Shown here: in pieces, positions 1 through 8,679 of the stretch
Layout of the letters: each line of letters starts with the position of its first letter
How positions within the stretch are numbered: position 1 is the first letter of the stretch
From: Bacteroidetes bacterium GWE2_42_24
Lineage (GTDB): Bacteria > Bacteroidota > Bacteroidia > Bacteroidales > TTA-H9
DNA length: 64,000 bases
Direction: 5' to 3'
NCBI GenBank assembly: GCA_001768515.1
Contig: MEOA01000001.1
Location: 372,001-436,000 of the forward strand
Position numbers and translations under genes: made by a program
Notes under the pieces: model-generated
The model's database searches: none
The model's input: only the letters and a program-made list of their open reading frames with translations
What the model was told of the DNA's origin: nothing

Positions 1-1385
1 TGGGTCTGGGACGCGGAACCATCAATTTCCGTCTGCGTGATGCTATTTTCAGTCGTCAGCGTTACTGGGGAGAGCCTTTCCCTGTATACTACAAGGACGG
101 CATGCCTTACATGTTGCCCGAAAATGAATTGCCGTTGAGGCTTCCTGATGTGAACGCCTACCTTCCCACTGCTTCAGGCGAACCACCGCTGGCCAGAGCT
201 GAGAACTGGACCTATAACGGATACCCGTTAGAGACCAACACCATGCCCGGATTTGCCGGTTCAAGCGGATACTACCTTCGCTATATGGATGCTGCCAATC
301 CCGGCGCCTACTTCTCAAAAGAGGCCGTCAACTACTGGCGTAGCGTCGATCTTTATATCGGCGGAGCAGAGCATGCCACAGGTCATCTTATTTATGCCCG
401 CTTCTGGAATAAATTTCTGTATGATATAGGGATGGCTGTTGAGCAGGAACCCTTCAGGAAACTCATCAATCAGGGAATGATTCAGGGTAGGTCGAGTTTC
501 GTTTACCGCTTGACGGGAACCAACAAGTTTGTTTCTTTTGGTTTAAAGGATAGGTATGATGTTCAGGAAATTCATGTTGACATAAGCATCGTTGACAATG
601 ATATACTCGACACCGAAAAGTTCCGCAGGTGGCGGCCCGATCTGTCTGATGCCGAATTCATTCTTGAGGATGGTAAATATCACTGCGGCCATGAGGTGGA
701 GAAGATGTCAAAATCGCTCTACAACGTTCAGAATCCCGATGATCTGGTAGAACGTTATGGTGCCGATACCCTCCGCCTGTACGAAATGTTTCTTGGCCCG
801 CTGGAGCAGGCGAAGCCTTGGGATACCAAGGGAATTGAAGGAACCTTCCGATTCATCAGAAAGTTTTGGAAACTATTCCACGACCGCGACAACAACTTTC
901 TGGTAAGCGATGAACCTGCCACCGATGCAGAACTCAAAACCCTTCATAAGACCATTAAAAAGGTTCAGGAGGACACAGAACGGTTCTCGTTCAATACCTG
1001 TGTAGCAAGTTTCATGATCTGTGCCAATGAACTCACCGATCTGAAATGCAATAAACGGTGCGTACTTGAGCCACTGGTAGCCTTGCTTTCACCTTTTGCC
1101 CCCCATATCGCCGAAGAGCTATGGTCACTGCTGGGGAACAATGGAAGTGTAAGCTTCGCGGGGTTTCCATCATTCGATGAGAAATACCTGGTTGAAAGCA
1201 TCTTCGAATACCCTGTCAGCTTTAATGGAAAGATGCGGTTCACCATGGCCTTGCCAATCGACCTGCCTGCCGCCGGAATCGAAAAGGCCGTTCTGGCCAA
1301 CGAAAAGACGCTAAAATATCTTGAGGGGAAACAACCCCGGAAGATGATCGTTGTACCCGGAAAAATCGTGAATATCGTGCTCTAG
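1..1385 (+). CDS. leuS: Leucyl-tRNA synthetase, C-terminal part (5' truncated by window edge)
   Basis: This charges tRNA-Leu with leucine in the cytoplasm. The reading frame is open from base 3, so the gene starts upstream of the window. The visible part contains the class I catalytic region (motif [12 protein letters not shown] near the start) and the KMSKS signature (KMSKS at about bases 703-717). It then has the helical anticodon-binding domain and the small C-terminal domain ending in KIVNIVL. About 460 residues are present out of roughly 920-950 for bacterioidal LeuRS. The stop is TAG at 1383-1385. The order catalytic, KMSKS, anticodon domain is typical and nothing looks damaged. Identity as LeuRS rather than Ile/ValRS rests on the RQRYWGEP and [13 protein letters not shown] contexts. 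Confidence 0.95.
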   Translation, partial: GLGRGTINFRLRDAIFSRQRYWGEPFPVYYKDGMPYMLPENELPLRLPDVNAYLPTASGEPPLARAENWTYNGYPLETNTMPGFAGSSGYYLRYMDAANPGAYFSKEAVNYWRSVDLYIGGAEHATGHLIYARFWNKFLYDIGMAVEQEPFRKLINQGMIQGRSSFVYRLTGTNKFVSFGLKDRYDVQEIHVDISIVDNDILDTEKFRRWRPDLSDAEFILEDGKYHCGHEVEKMSKSLYNVQNPDDLVERYGADTLRLYEMFLGPLEQAKPWDTKGIEGTFRFIRKFWKLFHDRDNNFLVSDEPATDAELKTLHKTIKKVQEDTERFSFNTCVASFMICANELTDLKCNKRCVLEPLVALLSPFAPHIAEELWSLLGNNGSVSFAGFPSFDEKYLVESIFEYPVSFNGKMRFTMALPIDLPAAGIEKAVLANEKTLKYLEGKQPRKMIVVPGKIVNIVL

Positions 1386-1394
1386 GCGGTGTAC

Positions 1395-1472
1395 TGGTGA
1401 TCTCTCTTCACCACCAGCAAATAAATAAATGGGCGAAACGCCGAAGCATAATCGCGTTCGGGGTTTCGCCCA
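1395..1472 (+). terminator. Hairpins after leuS
   Basis: A strong imperfect inverted repeat lies at 1430-1445 and 1457-1472 (16-bp arms, one mismatch, 11-nt loop). It is preceded by a smaller GGTGA/TCACC hairpin near 1396-1413. No U-tract follows, so this may be a processing or REP-like structure rather than a classical rho-independent terminator. An open frame at 1429-1650 crosses it and is not believed. Confidence 0.4.
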
Positions 1473-1895
1473 TGATTTGTTATACCCGTGCCTCCTGATC
1501 AGTGCAAATTATTCGAAGGATCTTTCGCGGGGTGTTGCATGGGATGGTTATGCTATTGGCAGGCTTTATTTTGATCGACCCGATGCGCATATAATTCTCT
1601 GCGTATCAATCTGCCAACTCTACCCTGATCGCTGCGCCCTGATGGCATAGCGTTGCGAAAATGCATATCCGGCATCCTGAGAAGCCCGTGGCTAAGTTCC
1701 ACTCTTACTTTGGTACCATCATAAAAAATAGCGAAACCTAAATACCTGGCTTAAATACGTCCTGATTATTATGCTCTGTTATCCTGCCAATTAACCTAAA
1801 AATAGTTTACGTAAAACTTCAAATATTCTGACTTAGACCAATGATTGTGTTTGTCCGGTGAGATATTATAATACTTATACAATTCGTTATTCTGT
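1473..1895. other. Intergenic, no gene seen
   Basis: The stretch between leuS and the nudC promoter has no credible reading frame, tRNA or repeat that I could recognise. Confidence 0.5.
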
Positions 1896-1903
1896 TACCT
1901 TTG
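1896..1903 (+). promoter_or_regulatory. Bacteroidota -7 box for nudC
   Basis: TACCTTTG matches the phylum's -7 consensus TAnnTTTG. It lies 50 bp before the nudC start. No clean -33 TTTG is visible at the expected distance. Confidence 0.5.
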
Positions 1904-1953
1904 CGGGCTGAAACATCAATATACCTTGAACCTGAAATTAATCAGTAAAGAGC

Positions 1954-2787
1954 ATGATTCAGGAAATTTTCCCTCACCGCTTCAATAATCAATATCGCCC
2001 GAATTGTGTGGCCGATGAAAATGATTTCATCCTCCATTTTAATGGAAATGCCCTCTTATTGAAGGCACGTGGCAATGTATTTGAGATACCACGGCGTAAG
2101 GACTTCCCGGGGATGCCGGATCAACCGGAATCAACATTTTTATTTACGCTGAATGAGGTGCCTTGTTTTTTGATCTGGGATGATCCGGCTACTGTTGATC
2201 CCTCATTTGTTTATAAGGAAATCAGTTTTTTCAGAACTATAGGTCAACGGGAAATAGGATGGATATGTATTGCAGGGTACCATTTGATGAGCTGGTACTC
2301 ACAAAACAGGTTTTGTGGTAAATGTGGTAAACCAACAGTACAAAAACCCGATGAAAGAGCCATACAATGTCCTGCGTGCAACAGTATTGTCTATCCGAAG
2401 ATTTCACCGGCGGTCATTGTAGCCATAACGAGTAATGATAAGATATTGCTCGCCCGTAATTCAGATTTTCCCGATAACTGGTATTCATTGATTGCCGGGT
2501 ATGTTGATGTCGGGGAATCGCTCGAAGAGACATTGAAACGTGAGGTTAAAGAAGAGGTGGGATTGGATATTAAAAATATCAGGTATTATAAAAGTCAACC
2601 CTGGCCTCCTTCAGGTTCTTTAATGGTTGGCTATATCGCGGAGGCTGATGAAAATCAGCCAATTTCTATTGATCATAAAGAAATTGCGGCGGCTGACTGG
2701 TTTTCAAGGGGAAATCTTCCAAAACATTCGCTGAATGTAAGTATTGCCGGCGAGATGATTGAAAAGTTCGAGAGCGGGCAACTGTAA
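1954..2787 (+). CDS. nudC: NADH pyrophosphatase / NAD-cap hydrolase NudC
   Basis: This Nudix hydrolase cleaves NAD(H) to NMN(H) and AMP, and in studied relatives removes NAD caps from RNA. The 277 residues are close to the E. coli enzyme (257). Seen in order: an N-terminal NudC-type domain, a four-cysteine zinc ribbon (C121, C124, C139, C142), and a full Nudix box from G182 to L204 (G-x5-E-x7-REV-x-EE-x-G). The motif SQPWP at 214-218 is the signature that separates NudC from other Nudix enzymes. It stands alone between leuS and the rhomboid gene with its own promoter. Base composition is more AT-rich than leuS. The start is the first ATG after the promoter. Confidence 0.93.
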   Translation: MIQEIFPHRFNNQYRPNCVADENDFILHFNGNALLLKARGNVFEIPRRKDFPGMPDQPESTFLFTLNEVPCFLIWDDPATVDPSFVYKEISFFRTIGQREIGWICIAGYHLMSWYSQNRFCGKCGKPTVQKPDERAIQCPACNSIVYPKISPAVIVAITSNDKILLARNSDFPDNWYSLIAGYVDVGESLEETLKREVKEEVGLDIKNIRYYKSQPWPPSGSLMVGYIAEADENQPISIDHKEIAAADWFSRGNLPKHSLNVSIAGEMIEKFESGQL

Positions 2788-3330
2788 CGATCTTCCGCCT
2801 GTTGAGGCCTGGCAAATAGCATCCAAACCCGAAAAAACAAGCACCAGTCCGGAATAGTATTTCATTTCTTTAGCAACCGGGTTGTTTTTATCCTTTGTAC
2901 CTGTAAATAATTATTATTGTAACGTTGGTTTGCCATAGCTGAAGCAAGAAGTATTAAATACCAAATAGATACAGGCCCTACAATCGTTCGGAAAGTATTT
3001 AATCACAGCGGGAAAATGGTAAAAGAAAGGAACAGGACAGGGCAAACATGACTGAATGTGGCACATCAGAAGAAGAGGTATAGCAGCAGAGATGAAATCC
3101 ATGATGTATTACAACTGGCTATGGATGTCGTCAGCCTAATTGTATTCCAATGAATTATCAAAGGAGAAACACAAAGAGGCGGAATAAACTGAAAAAACCC
3201 TACTTTTGAGATGCGATTAATCGTATATATGAACATGAAGTGACATTCAGCAGGCGGTCATACCATTGCCTTTTCGGATTCCGATCACATTCGCAAAAGT
3301 AACAGAAGTCTAAACATATAACCAACGATT
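2788..3330. other. Intergenic with one possible promoter
   Basis: No credible gene. TACTTTTG at 3201-3208 fits the -7 consensus and could serve the rhomboid gene 120 bp downstream, but no -33 box is evident. A 62-codon minus-strand frame (2914-3102) has no recognisable feature. Confidence 0.4.
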
Positions 3331-4812
3331 ATGGCTTTCGGACTCTCACCCGTGTACGTCGAAGAGTTTAAACAAAACGACCTTGACAGGGACCATTTTT
3401 TGGTATTGGCTCTTGAAGCGGCACTTATGCTGAAATGGACTATAAGTTATGTCAATGAATCTGGTTTTATAGCCACCACAAGACTCTCATGGAAATCATG
3501 GAAGGAAAGAATCAGTATTCGGGTTGAAAATGGCACCGCTGACATTAAAAGTGAATGTCTGGGGGCTCAGTTTTATGATTGGGATAAAAATCAAGACAAT
3601 GTAAACGCACTCATTGCCGCTATTAGGTCTTTTAAAAGAAGGCTTACGGAAGAGGAAATTGAAAACAGGCTGGCTGTGCTAAGAGAACAATTTTCTGCAA
3701 ATGAGGACAATGTATCTGATAACCCTCATGTTGTCACAGAAGGAACTGATGCCAGTCTGGTAGGGCGTTTTAGTTTAGGCCGGGGATATTTTATTACAGC
3801 TGCGTTGATCGCCTCGAATGTTTTAATCTTCATCTTAATGATGATTAAGGGTGTTCATTTCCTGCAGCCCGAGGGACAGGAATTATTAAGGTGGGGTGCT
3901 AACTTCCGGCCAATGACGCTTGAAGACCAATACTGGCGATTACTTACTTCATGTTTTTTGCACTTCGGAGTTTTTCACTTACTGATAAATATGTTTGCCC
4001 TTCTTTATATTGGGCTTATTTTAGAACCTCACCTCGGTAAATCCAGGTTTTTAGCTGCCTATCTTTTCTGCGGAATTACGGGTAGTGTAGCCAGCATATG
4101 GTGGAATGACATGACCATAAGCGCCGGGGCTTCAGGAGCCATCTTTGGCATGTATGGTGTCTTTCTTGTTTTATTGACCACTAACCTTCTGCCCGATACA
4201 GTTAAAAAAAGGTTGTTGGCGAGCACTTTCTTATTTGTTTTGTACAACATTGTATATGGCTTAACGACTGAGAATAATGTTGACAATGCTGCACATATTG
4301 GTGGCCTTTTGTGCGGACTTATAATAGGTTTTGCTTACTTTCCGAGTTTAAAGAAAGCAGGATTCCCATCTCTAAAATATGCAACAATTGGCTTATTAAC
4401 GGCTTTACTTCTTTGGTTTTCAACTTCTGTTTGCAGGTCTCTACCCAATGACTTCGGCAAATACGAAGCAGCAATGAAAAGGGTTTTTGCAATGGAGGCC
4501 ATGGCACTTGAGATTTTTAGCCTGCCGAAAGGAACTCCTGATGAGGTGTATCTGAAGGAAATTAGAGAAAGGGGTATTTACTATTGGAATGAGAATATAA
4601 ATGTAATCAACAGTTTTAAGAATTTGGAATTGCCACAACCCATAAGGGAGAGAAATAGCCGGCTTAAAAAGTATTTTGAGATTCGTGCAGAGAGCTATGA
4701 GCTGATGTATAAGGGCATCGAAGAGGGTACGGATAAATATAATTTCAAAATTGGTGAATACAATAGAAAGATTGAATATATTTTGAAGGAACTAAGGGGC
4801 AATTCAAAATAA
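3331..4812 (+). CDS. Rhomboid-family intramembrane serine protease with N- and C-terminal extensions
   Basis: This probably cleaves transmembrane segments of substrate proteins within the inner membrane. Residues 1-140 form a soluble N-terminal domain with no motif I recognise. Membrane segments begin near 153. The rhomboid core carries H216/N220 (HLLIN), the nucleophile motif GASGA with Ser268, and the catalytic His322 (AAHIGG). After the last membrane helix (about 370) there is a soluble tail of about 120 residues rich in charged residues. At 493 residues it is longer than minimal rhomboids because of both extensions. The dyad is intact, so activity is likely. AT-rich composition and a hairpin-bearing region downstream hint that it may belong to the accessory island, which is uncertain. 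Confidence 0.88.
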   Translation: MAFGLSPVYVEEFKQNDLDRDHFLVLALEAALMLKWTISYVNESGFIATTRLSWKSWKERISIRVENGTADIKSECLGAQFYDWDKNQDNVNALIAAIRSFKRRLTEEEIENRLAVLREQFSANEDNVSDNPHVVTEGTDASLVGRFSLGRGYFITAALIASNVLIFILMMIKGVHFLQPEGQELLRWGANFRPMTLEDQYWRLLTSCFLHFGVFHLLINMFALLYIGLILEPHLGKSRFLAAYLFCGITGSVASIWWNDMTISAGASGAIFGMYGVFLVLLTTNLLPDTVKKRLLASTFLFVLYNIVYGLTTENNVDNAAHIGGLLCGLIIGFAYFPSLKKAGFPSLKYATIGLLTALLLWFSTSVCRSLPNDFGKYEAAMKRVFAMEAMALEIFSLPKGTPDEVYLKEIRERGIYYWNENINVINSFKNLELPQPIRERNSRLKKYFEIRAESYELMYKGIEEGTDKYNFKIGEYNRKIEYILKELRGNSK

Positions 4813-5266
4813 GGTAGAAACTTCACCGAATCTTCGCGTCTTCAATATTAAGTGTTTGCTCTAACGTGTCGCTGTCATTATCCTATGTATATGTCTTTTA
4901 AAGGTTTCCCCGGATAATTGAGCCTTGTTGTTGCGTTAATGCCTCAGGACGAAATACTACAGGGTTTACTAAAAACCCCATTAATACCATTTAAAACAGT
5001 CTTCCTTCGTGACGAGTAATATGTACAGTTTTGCTCTTAGCTTTAAAAATGCTGTCCCAAAGCGGCAGTCGTTGATATATGTCCAGTATGTGTTAAATAA
5101 TATTAGATCAGATCAAAGGAATCATAGCTACAAAGCCTGAATCGAATTTCCGTCTGATCTTTTTCATATCACAGAAAATTATAGAATTAAAATTTCTGCC
5201 CGGTTTTTTCAGACCACCTCAGTGTTGGCGTGGCAGCGCGTTTAAGTACTATTTATTAGCAGCAGT
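4813..5266. other. Intergenic with inverted repeats (convergent gene ends)
   Basis: The stops of the rhomboid (+) and hydrolase (-) genes face each other here. An 8-bp perfect inverted repeat (AGATCAGA 5105-5112 / TCTGATCT 5153-5160) could stop transcription. Another segment, 4859-4944, has TAACG/CGTTA ends and inner ATTATCC/GGATAAT arms, resembling a weak attC-like site (see findings). No gene seen. Confidence 0.4.
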
Positions 5267-6148
5267 TTATTTCATTCCTTTCAGCACTTTTTCTAATATT
5301 AAATTAAATTCTGCCGGTTTTTCTATCATCGGATAATGCCCGGTTGCAGAGATAATTTCAACTTGAAAACCATTTTTACAATGTTTTTTCAGTCCGGTTT
5401 CGTTTGTTGGAAAACCGTCATTGTTTATTAAATACAACTTGTAATCAAGCTGTTCCAATCTTTGTGCATCGTTATATGAGTATTGCATTTGCTTCATAAG
5501 AGTCTCATAGCCAATAACGGAATCGCTGTTTGCAAAATCTGTTTTTACCCTGTCTTTCACCTCCTTTGATGTTGTCGGGTGAAAAAGCATCAAATCAGCA
5601 TAGGCAGGTGCCGAATTTTTAAAATCCTTTTCAAGCATTGGAAAGAAGTCGTTCATTTGTTTCAATTGTTCCGGCGTAAATACAACGTCAATTAATTTGA
5701 AATTGTCGATACCTACAATGCCAACTATTTTATGATTGTTGGTTAATGCTGTTTGCAACATGATTTCGCCTGACATGGAATGTCCGATGATTACGACATG
5801 TTTAAGGTTCATAGTGTCGATAAATGCTATTATATCATTAGCATATTCCTCAATTGTCCAGTTGGTTCTTTCGGCAGCGGATTTGCCAAAGCCCGGCAGG
5901 TCAATCGCGAAAACATTGTAATTTTTAGAAAAATAATCAACCTGATTCTTCCAATATTTTCCGTCAATACACCAACCATGTAAAAAGAGAAGTGCTGTGT
6001 CGCCCTGTCCTTGTTGAATATAACTGATTACAACTTTTTTTTCTCTGATGGTGATTTGTTTAGTTTCCGTCCTTTTTTGTGCCTGTATCATGCTTACATT
6101 AGATAAGAGTGAAGCAATGACGATTAGTAAAATTGTTAATTTTTTCAT
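5267..6148 (-). CDS. Secreted alpha/beta hydrolase
   Basis: A single-domain alpha/beta-hydrolase of 293 residues with an unknown small-molecule substrate. The chosen start (ATG at 6148) gives a clear signal peptide (MKKLTILLIVIASLL...AQA-like cleavage near 24), so it acts outside the cytoplasm. An upstream in-frame start would overlap the regulator gene and destroy the signal. Seen: oxyanion segment LFLHGW (54-59), nucleophile elbow GHSMSG with Ser124, a likely acid in the LINNDG segment, and the catalytic His in ATGHYP near the C-terminus. It follows the WYL regulator on the same strand but has its own -7 box, so the regulator may control it. AT-rich. Confidence 0.82.
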   Translation of the reverse strand: MKKLTILLIVIASLLSNVSMIQAQKRTETKQITIREKKVVISYIQQGQGDTALLFLHGWCIDGKYWKNQVDYFSKNYNVFAIDLPGFGKSAAERTNWTIEEYANDIIAFIDTMNLKHVVIIGHSMSGEIMLQTALTNNHKIVGIVGIDNFKLIDVVFTPEQLKQMNDFFPMLEKDFKNSAPAYADLMLFHPTTSKEVKDRVKTDFANSDSVIGYETLMKQMQYSYNDAQRLEQLDYKLYLINNDGFPTNETGLKKHCKNGFQVEIISATGHYPMIEKPAEFNLILEKVLKGMK

Positions 6149-6166
6149 TTCTGTTTTAATTTGGCG

Positions 6167-6174
6167 CAAAGATA
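6167..6174 (-). promoter_or_regulatory. -7 box of the hydrolase gene
   Basis: On the minus strand TATCTTTG matches TAnnTTTG, 18 bp before the chosen start and between the two genes. It supports the shorter start of the hydrolase. Confidence 0.55.
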
Positions 6175-6206
6175 AAAGGCACGTAGGACAGCCCTTTGTC
6201 AGGGGT

Positions 6207-6896
6207 CTAAAATATTTTTTTTGAACGTTCTTCCAGATAATGTTCAATGCTGAAACTCATGTCGGGGTTGAAATGAGTTTGAGTTGTTTTAAGCACATTA
6301 ATTCTGTCAAGTCGAAACTCTCTGATTTCTTGTCTTAATTCACAAAATGCTATGGTTGTCCAAACAGCACCACTAAAGTAAACTGCATAAGGTCTGATTG
6401 TTCGTTCAGTTAATTCCTCTTCCTTTTTTGACTGGTATCTTATTATCAGTTTTTCGCTTTCAGTAATTGAATGCTGGATAGTATCCAAATACAAACTTGT
6501 CGGTGCCCAGGGTTTGTGAAACCCGATTCTTGAATCTAAAAATTCCAATTTGTCTTTATTGTCAGGTGGTAATACAGCTTTTATTTTTAGAAGCGCTGAT
6601 TCGTAATTTTGTTTAAGAGAATCTTCGGTGTGGTAGTTTAGGATTTTACTTGTGGTCACCAAAGCTCTTGCTTCTTCCATCGTGAACATTACAGGTGGCA
6701 ACCGATAACCTTCAACTAAAAAATAACCCTTTCCCTCTTCTTCGCCAATTGGAACACCTGCAAGTCTTAATGTTTGAATATCTCTGTAAATTGTCCTGTT
6801 CGTAACTTCAAATCGTGAGGCTATTTCACGGGCGGTTGTCAGTCGCTTAGACTGAAGTTGAATGAGGATGCTGGTTAGTCTGTCGAGTCTGTTCAT
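6207..6896 (-). CDS. HTH/WYL-domain transcriptional regulator (YafY type)
   Basis: A cytoplasmic DNA-binding regulator of 229 residues. The N-terminal 55 residues form a DeoR/HTH_11-type winged helix (RLTTAREIASRFEVTNRTIYRDI), followed by a short wing and a linker. A WYL domain spans about 130-225 and ends in the FRLDRI segment typical of the family. WYL domains bind ligands such as nucleotides or nucleic acids, and these regulators are common beside defence genes, but here the neighbour is a secreted hydrolase. The start lies 30 bp after a cassette-boundary-like repeat. The family is clear; the effector is not known. Confidence 0.88.
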   Translation of the reverse strand: MNRLDRLTSILIQLQSKRLTTAREIASRFEVTNRTIYRDIQTLRLAGVPIGEEEGKGYFLVEGYRLPPVMFTMEEARALVTTSKILNYHTEDSLKQNYESALLKIKAVLPPDNKDKLEFLDSRIGFHKPWAPTSLYLDTIQHSITESEKLIIRYQSKKEEELTERTIRPYAVYFSGAVWTTIAFCELRQEIREFRLDRINVLKTTQTHFNPDMSFSIEHYLEERSKKIF

Positions 6897-6924
6897 ATGT
6901 CATGCTGGGGCTACTTAAATTGCG

Positions 6925-6996
6925 GCTAACTCGTTTATATTTTCACCAAATGCGTAGCTATACACCCAATTTGAGCGTATAACAACATCTTCATGG
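6925..6996. repeat. Cassette-boundary-like inverted repeat, copy A
   Basis: This segment aligns along about 65 bp with copy B at 13746-13812, both containing TAACTCGT, a TATA-rich part, CACCAAA/CCACAAA and a GTATA...CCCAA(A)TT...GTATA palindrome. The palindrome arms (TATAC/GTATA around CCCAATTT) pair almost fully if G-U pairs are allowed. On the minus strand the element ends in CGAGTTAGC just before the WYL gene, like the end of an integron attC site. Confidence 0.45.
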
Positions 6997-7035
6997 TGTT
7001 TTATTCCCGCAATCAATAGTTTGTTAAAAGTATTA

Positions 7036-7395
7036 CTAAGCGTCATGGGGTGTATCAATTCTTTGTATGCTCTTTTCGCTCATGTGGGTATATATTTCAT
7101 TGGTTTTAATGCTTTTATGCCGTGGTAGTTCCTGAATGTATCGCGCATCGGCTACTCCAGCTATCTGTGCCCGCAGGTACTGATGTGCTTCCGGTTCAAG
7201 CTTTACCTCTTGCCCCTCACTTAGTATCTGGTCATCTGCATTGTTGCCCTGGTTCAGACCCAAACACTTCACCCCTTGGCTAACCCAATTATCATTTACA
7301 AATCCCATCCTGTTAGAATGTGTAACGTCGCTATCGGGTTTAGTGCCACAATGATCTATAGGTGCTATCCTGATGTCTGCTTGGCGATGGGGCAT
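7036..7395 (-). pseudogene. Internally deleted tyrosine recombinase fragment, copy A
   Basis: A 119-codon frame. Its first 35 residues resemble the extreme N-terminus of Bacteroidota site-specific tyrosine recombinases (RIAPIDHCGTKP). Its last 35 residues are the C-terminal catalytic tail (ARYIQELPRHKSIKTNEIYTHMSEKSIQ), which contains the YIQ-LGH-like box and the nucleophile Tyr in EIYTH. The roughly 200 residues between, including the catalytic Arg and Lys region, are missing. The usual LGH is PRH here. A homologue with the same internal joint occurs at 63445-63741, so the deletion predates the duplication. It is unlikely to be active as a recombinase. Confidence 0.7.
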
Positions 7396-7878
7396 TTAGT
7401 AACTATCTTTACAACAACCTAAGGATAAACATATATGACAAAAGTAATCTTTTTGACCTAACAGCACAATTATTGAAAAAACCTGACTGCTCCTGAGAAA
7501 GGTTAAGATAGTTCGTTGTCAGCGTGTAAGGGCAAGGCGGTTACCTTATTGCCCCGGATACCCTCGCCCGATTAGTTGAGCCAAAGCCAACCCCATGCAA
7601 TTGCTTAATGCCTTTCTAAAATGCCGTCTGCTTCGCGCAGAGAGGAAAAACTAAACCATCAGGTCACTAAAAAAAGGTCAAAACCATTCATTTATAGCAC
7701 TATTCTATCAGAGTTATATAACATTAGTTACCTTAAACTCAGTAATACCTTCAACCACAACAGCCGATTTTCCTCTGAATTATATCAATAACTGCCGGTA
7801 AGTACATAGCCTGTTAAGGGGTATAGTTCAATATGTACTGCATCGCCGGGTCTTGCAGACCGCTCAGAGTCCTATTTA
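7396..7878. other. Intergenic, no gene recognised
   Basis: The DNA between the recombinase fragment and the DUF6602 gene is AT-rich and contains no convincing frame. I could not find a clear attC-like pair of arms here. Confidence 0.4.
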
Positions 7879-8670
7879 TTATGCCTCGTTTTTTAAAAGG
7901 CAAACGGTTCTATTTCGTTTTGTCTCTTTCGTTCCCTCTATTGGGAAGTCCATAAAATATCTGTCAGTCAAATCTGCCGAAGTCGTCATATGAATGAGAT
8001 TAGAAATAAAGTAAGAATGCGATAAATCGTCTAACTTATAAATGTTATAAAAATCTGCATTACAATCTGCTTCAATTGGAGGATTTAATCCTTCACTGTC
8101 CAACCAATGTCGAATGAAAATGTTACCACCTAATGAAAAATGATTGATAATTCCTCTTGAGAGTCTAAGCGAATCATCAATAACGGATGAATTTATATTG
8201 CCTTGAAAATCAAATGAAATTAACCCTCTAAATATTCGATTATTATCTGTTCTTGATAGTCTTGGAAACCTATCTATGGAACTGAAATTTTTTACTACCT
8301 TGTATAAACCATTTTTGTTTGTTCGATTAGATAGTATACGTGATTTTACTTCTATTACAGCCTTAACGCAATCTTGGGTTACAATTACAAAGTCACCTTC
8401 ACTAAATATTGTAGGTTGAGTATTGTCATAAATCAAAATGTCGATTTGCTTTGAAACAACATTTTCATTGTGAGATATTTGATTTAAAACAAAACCTGTC
8501 CCAACAGATAGATTATTAGGTAACCTGGTTTTTAAAACGTCTTTAAGTATTTCTTCTTTATATCTTCCGTCCTCTCCCCAATTAGCATCACCAATTAAAT
8601 TTCTTACTCTATTTTTAATAGTATCAAGTTCTCTGCTTATTGAAATCTGATATTCTAACGTATTTATCAT
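7879..8670 (-). CDS. DUF6602-like protein with a PD-(D/E)XK-type nuclease signature
   Basis: A soluble protein of 263 residues. The segment with D77 (KQIDILIYD) followed by E107-V-K109 (AVIEVKS) fits the PD-(D/E)XK nuclease core and matches the family I know as DUF6602. The activity is inferred, not shown. It starts 9 bp after the stop of the DUF3800 gene on the same strand, so the two are almost certainly co-transcribed. No signal peptide or membrane segment. AT-rich, like its neighbours and unlike the core genes. The location beside a Gabija operon suggests a role in defence. Confidence 0.7.
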   Translation of the reverse strand: MINTLEYQISISRELDTIKNRVRNLIGDANWGEDGRYKEEILKDVLKTRLPNNLSVGTGFVLNQISHNENVVSKQIDILIYDNTQPTIFSEGDFVIVTQDCVKAVIEVKSRILSNRTNKNGLYKVVKNFSSIDRFPRLSRTDNNRIFRGLISFDFQGNINSSVIDDSLRLSRGIINHFSLGGNIFIRHWLDSEGLNPPIEADCNADFYNIYKLDDLSHSYFISNLIHMTTSADLTDRYFMDFPIEGTKETKRNRTVCLLKNEA

Positions 8671-8679
8671 ATCGCTTTG

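Noticed and set aside
1429-1650. 73-codon frame after leuS
   Set aside because: It crosses a strong hairpin, has no recognisable sequence and no promoter.
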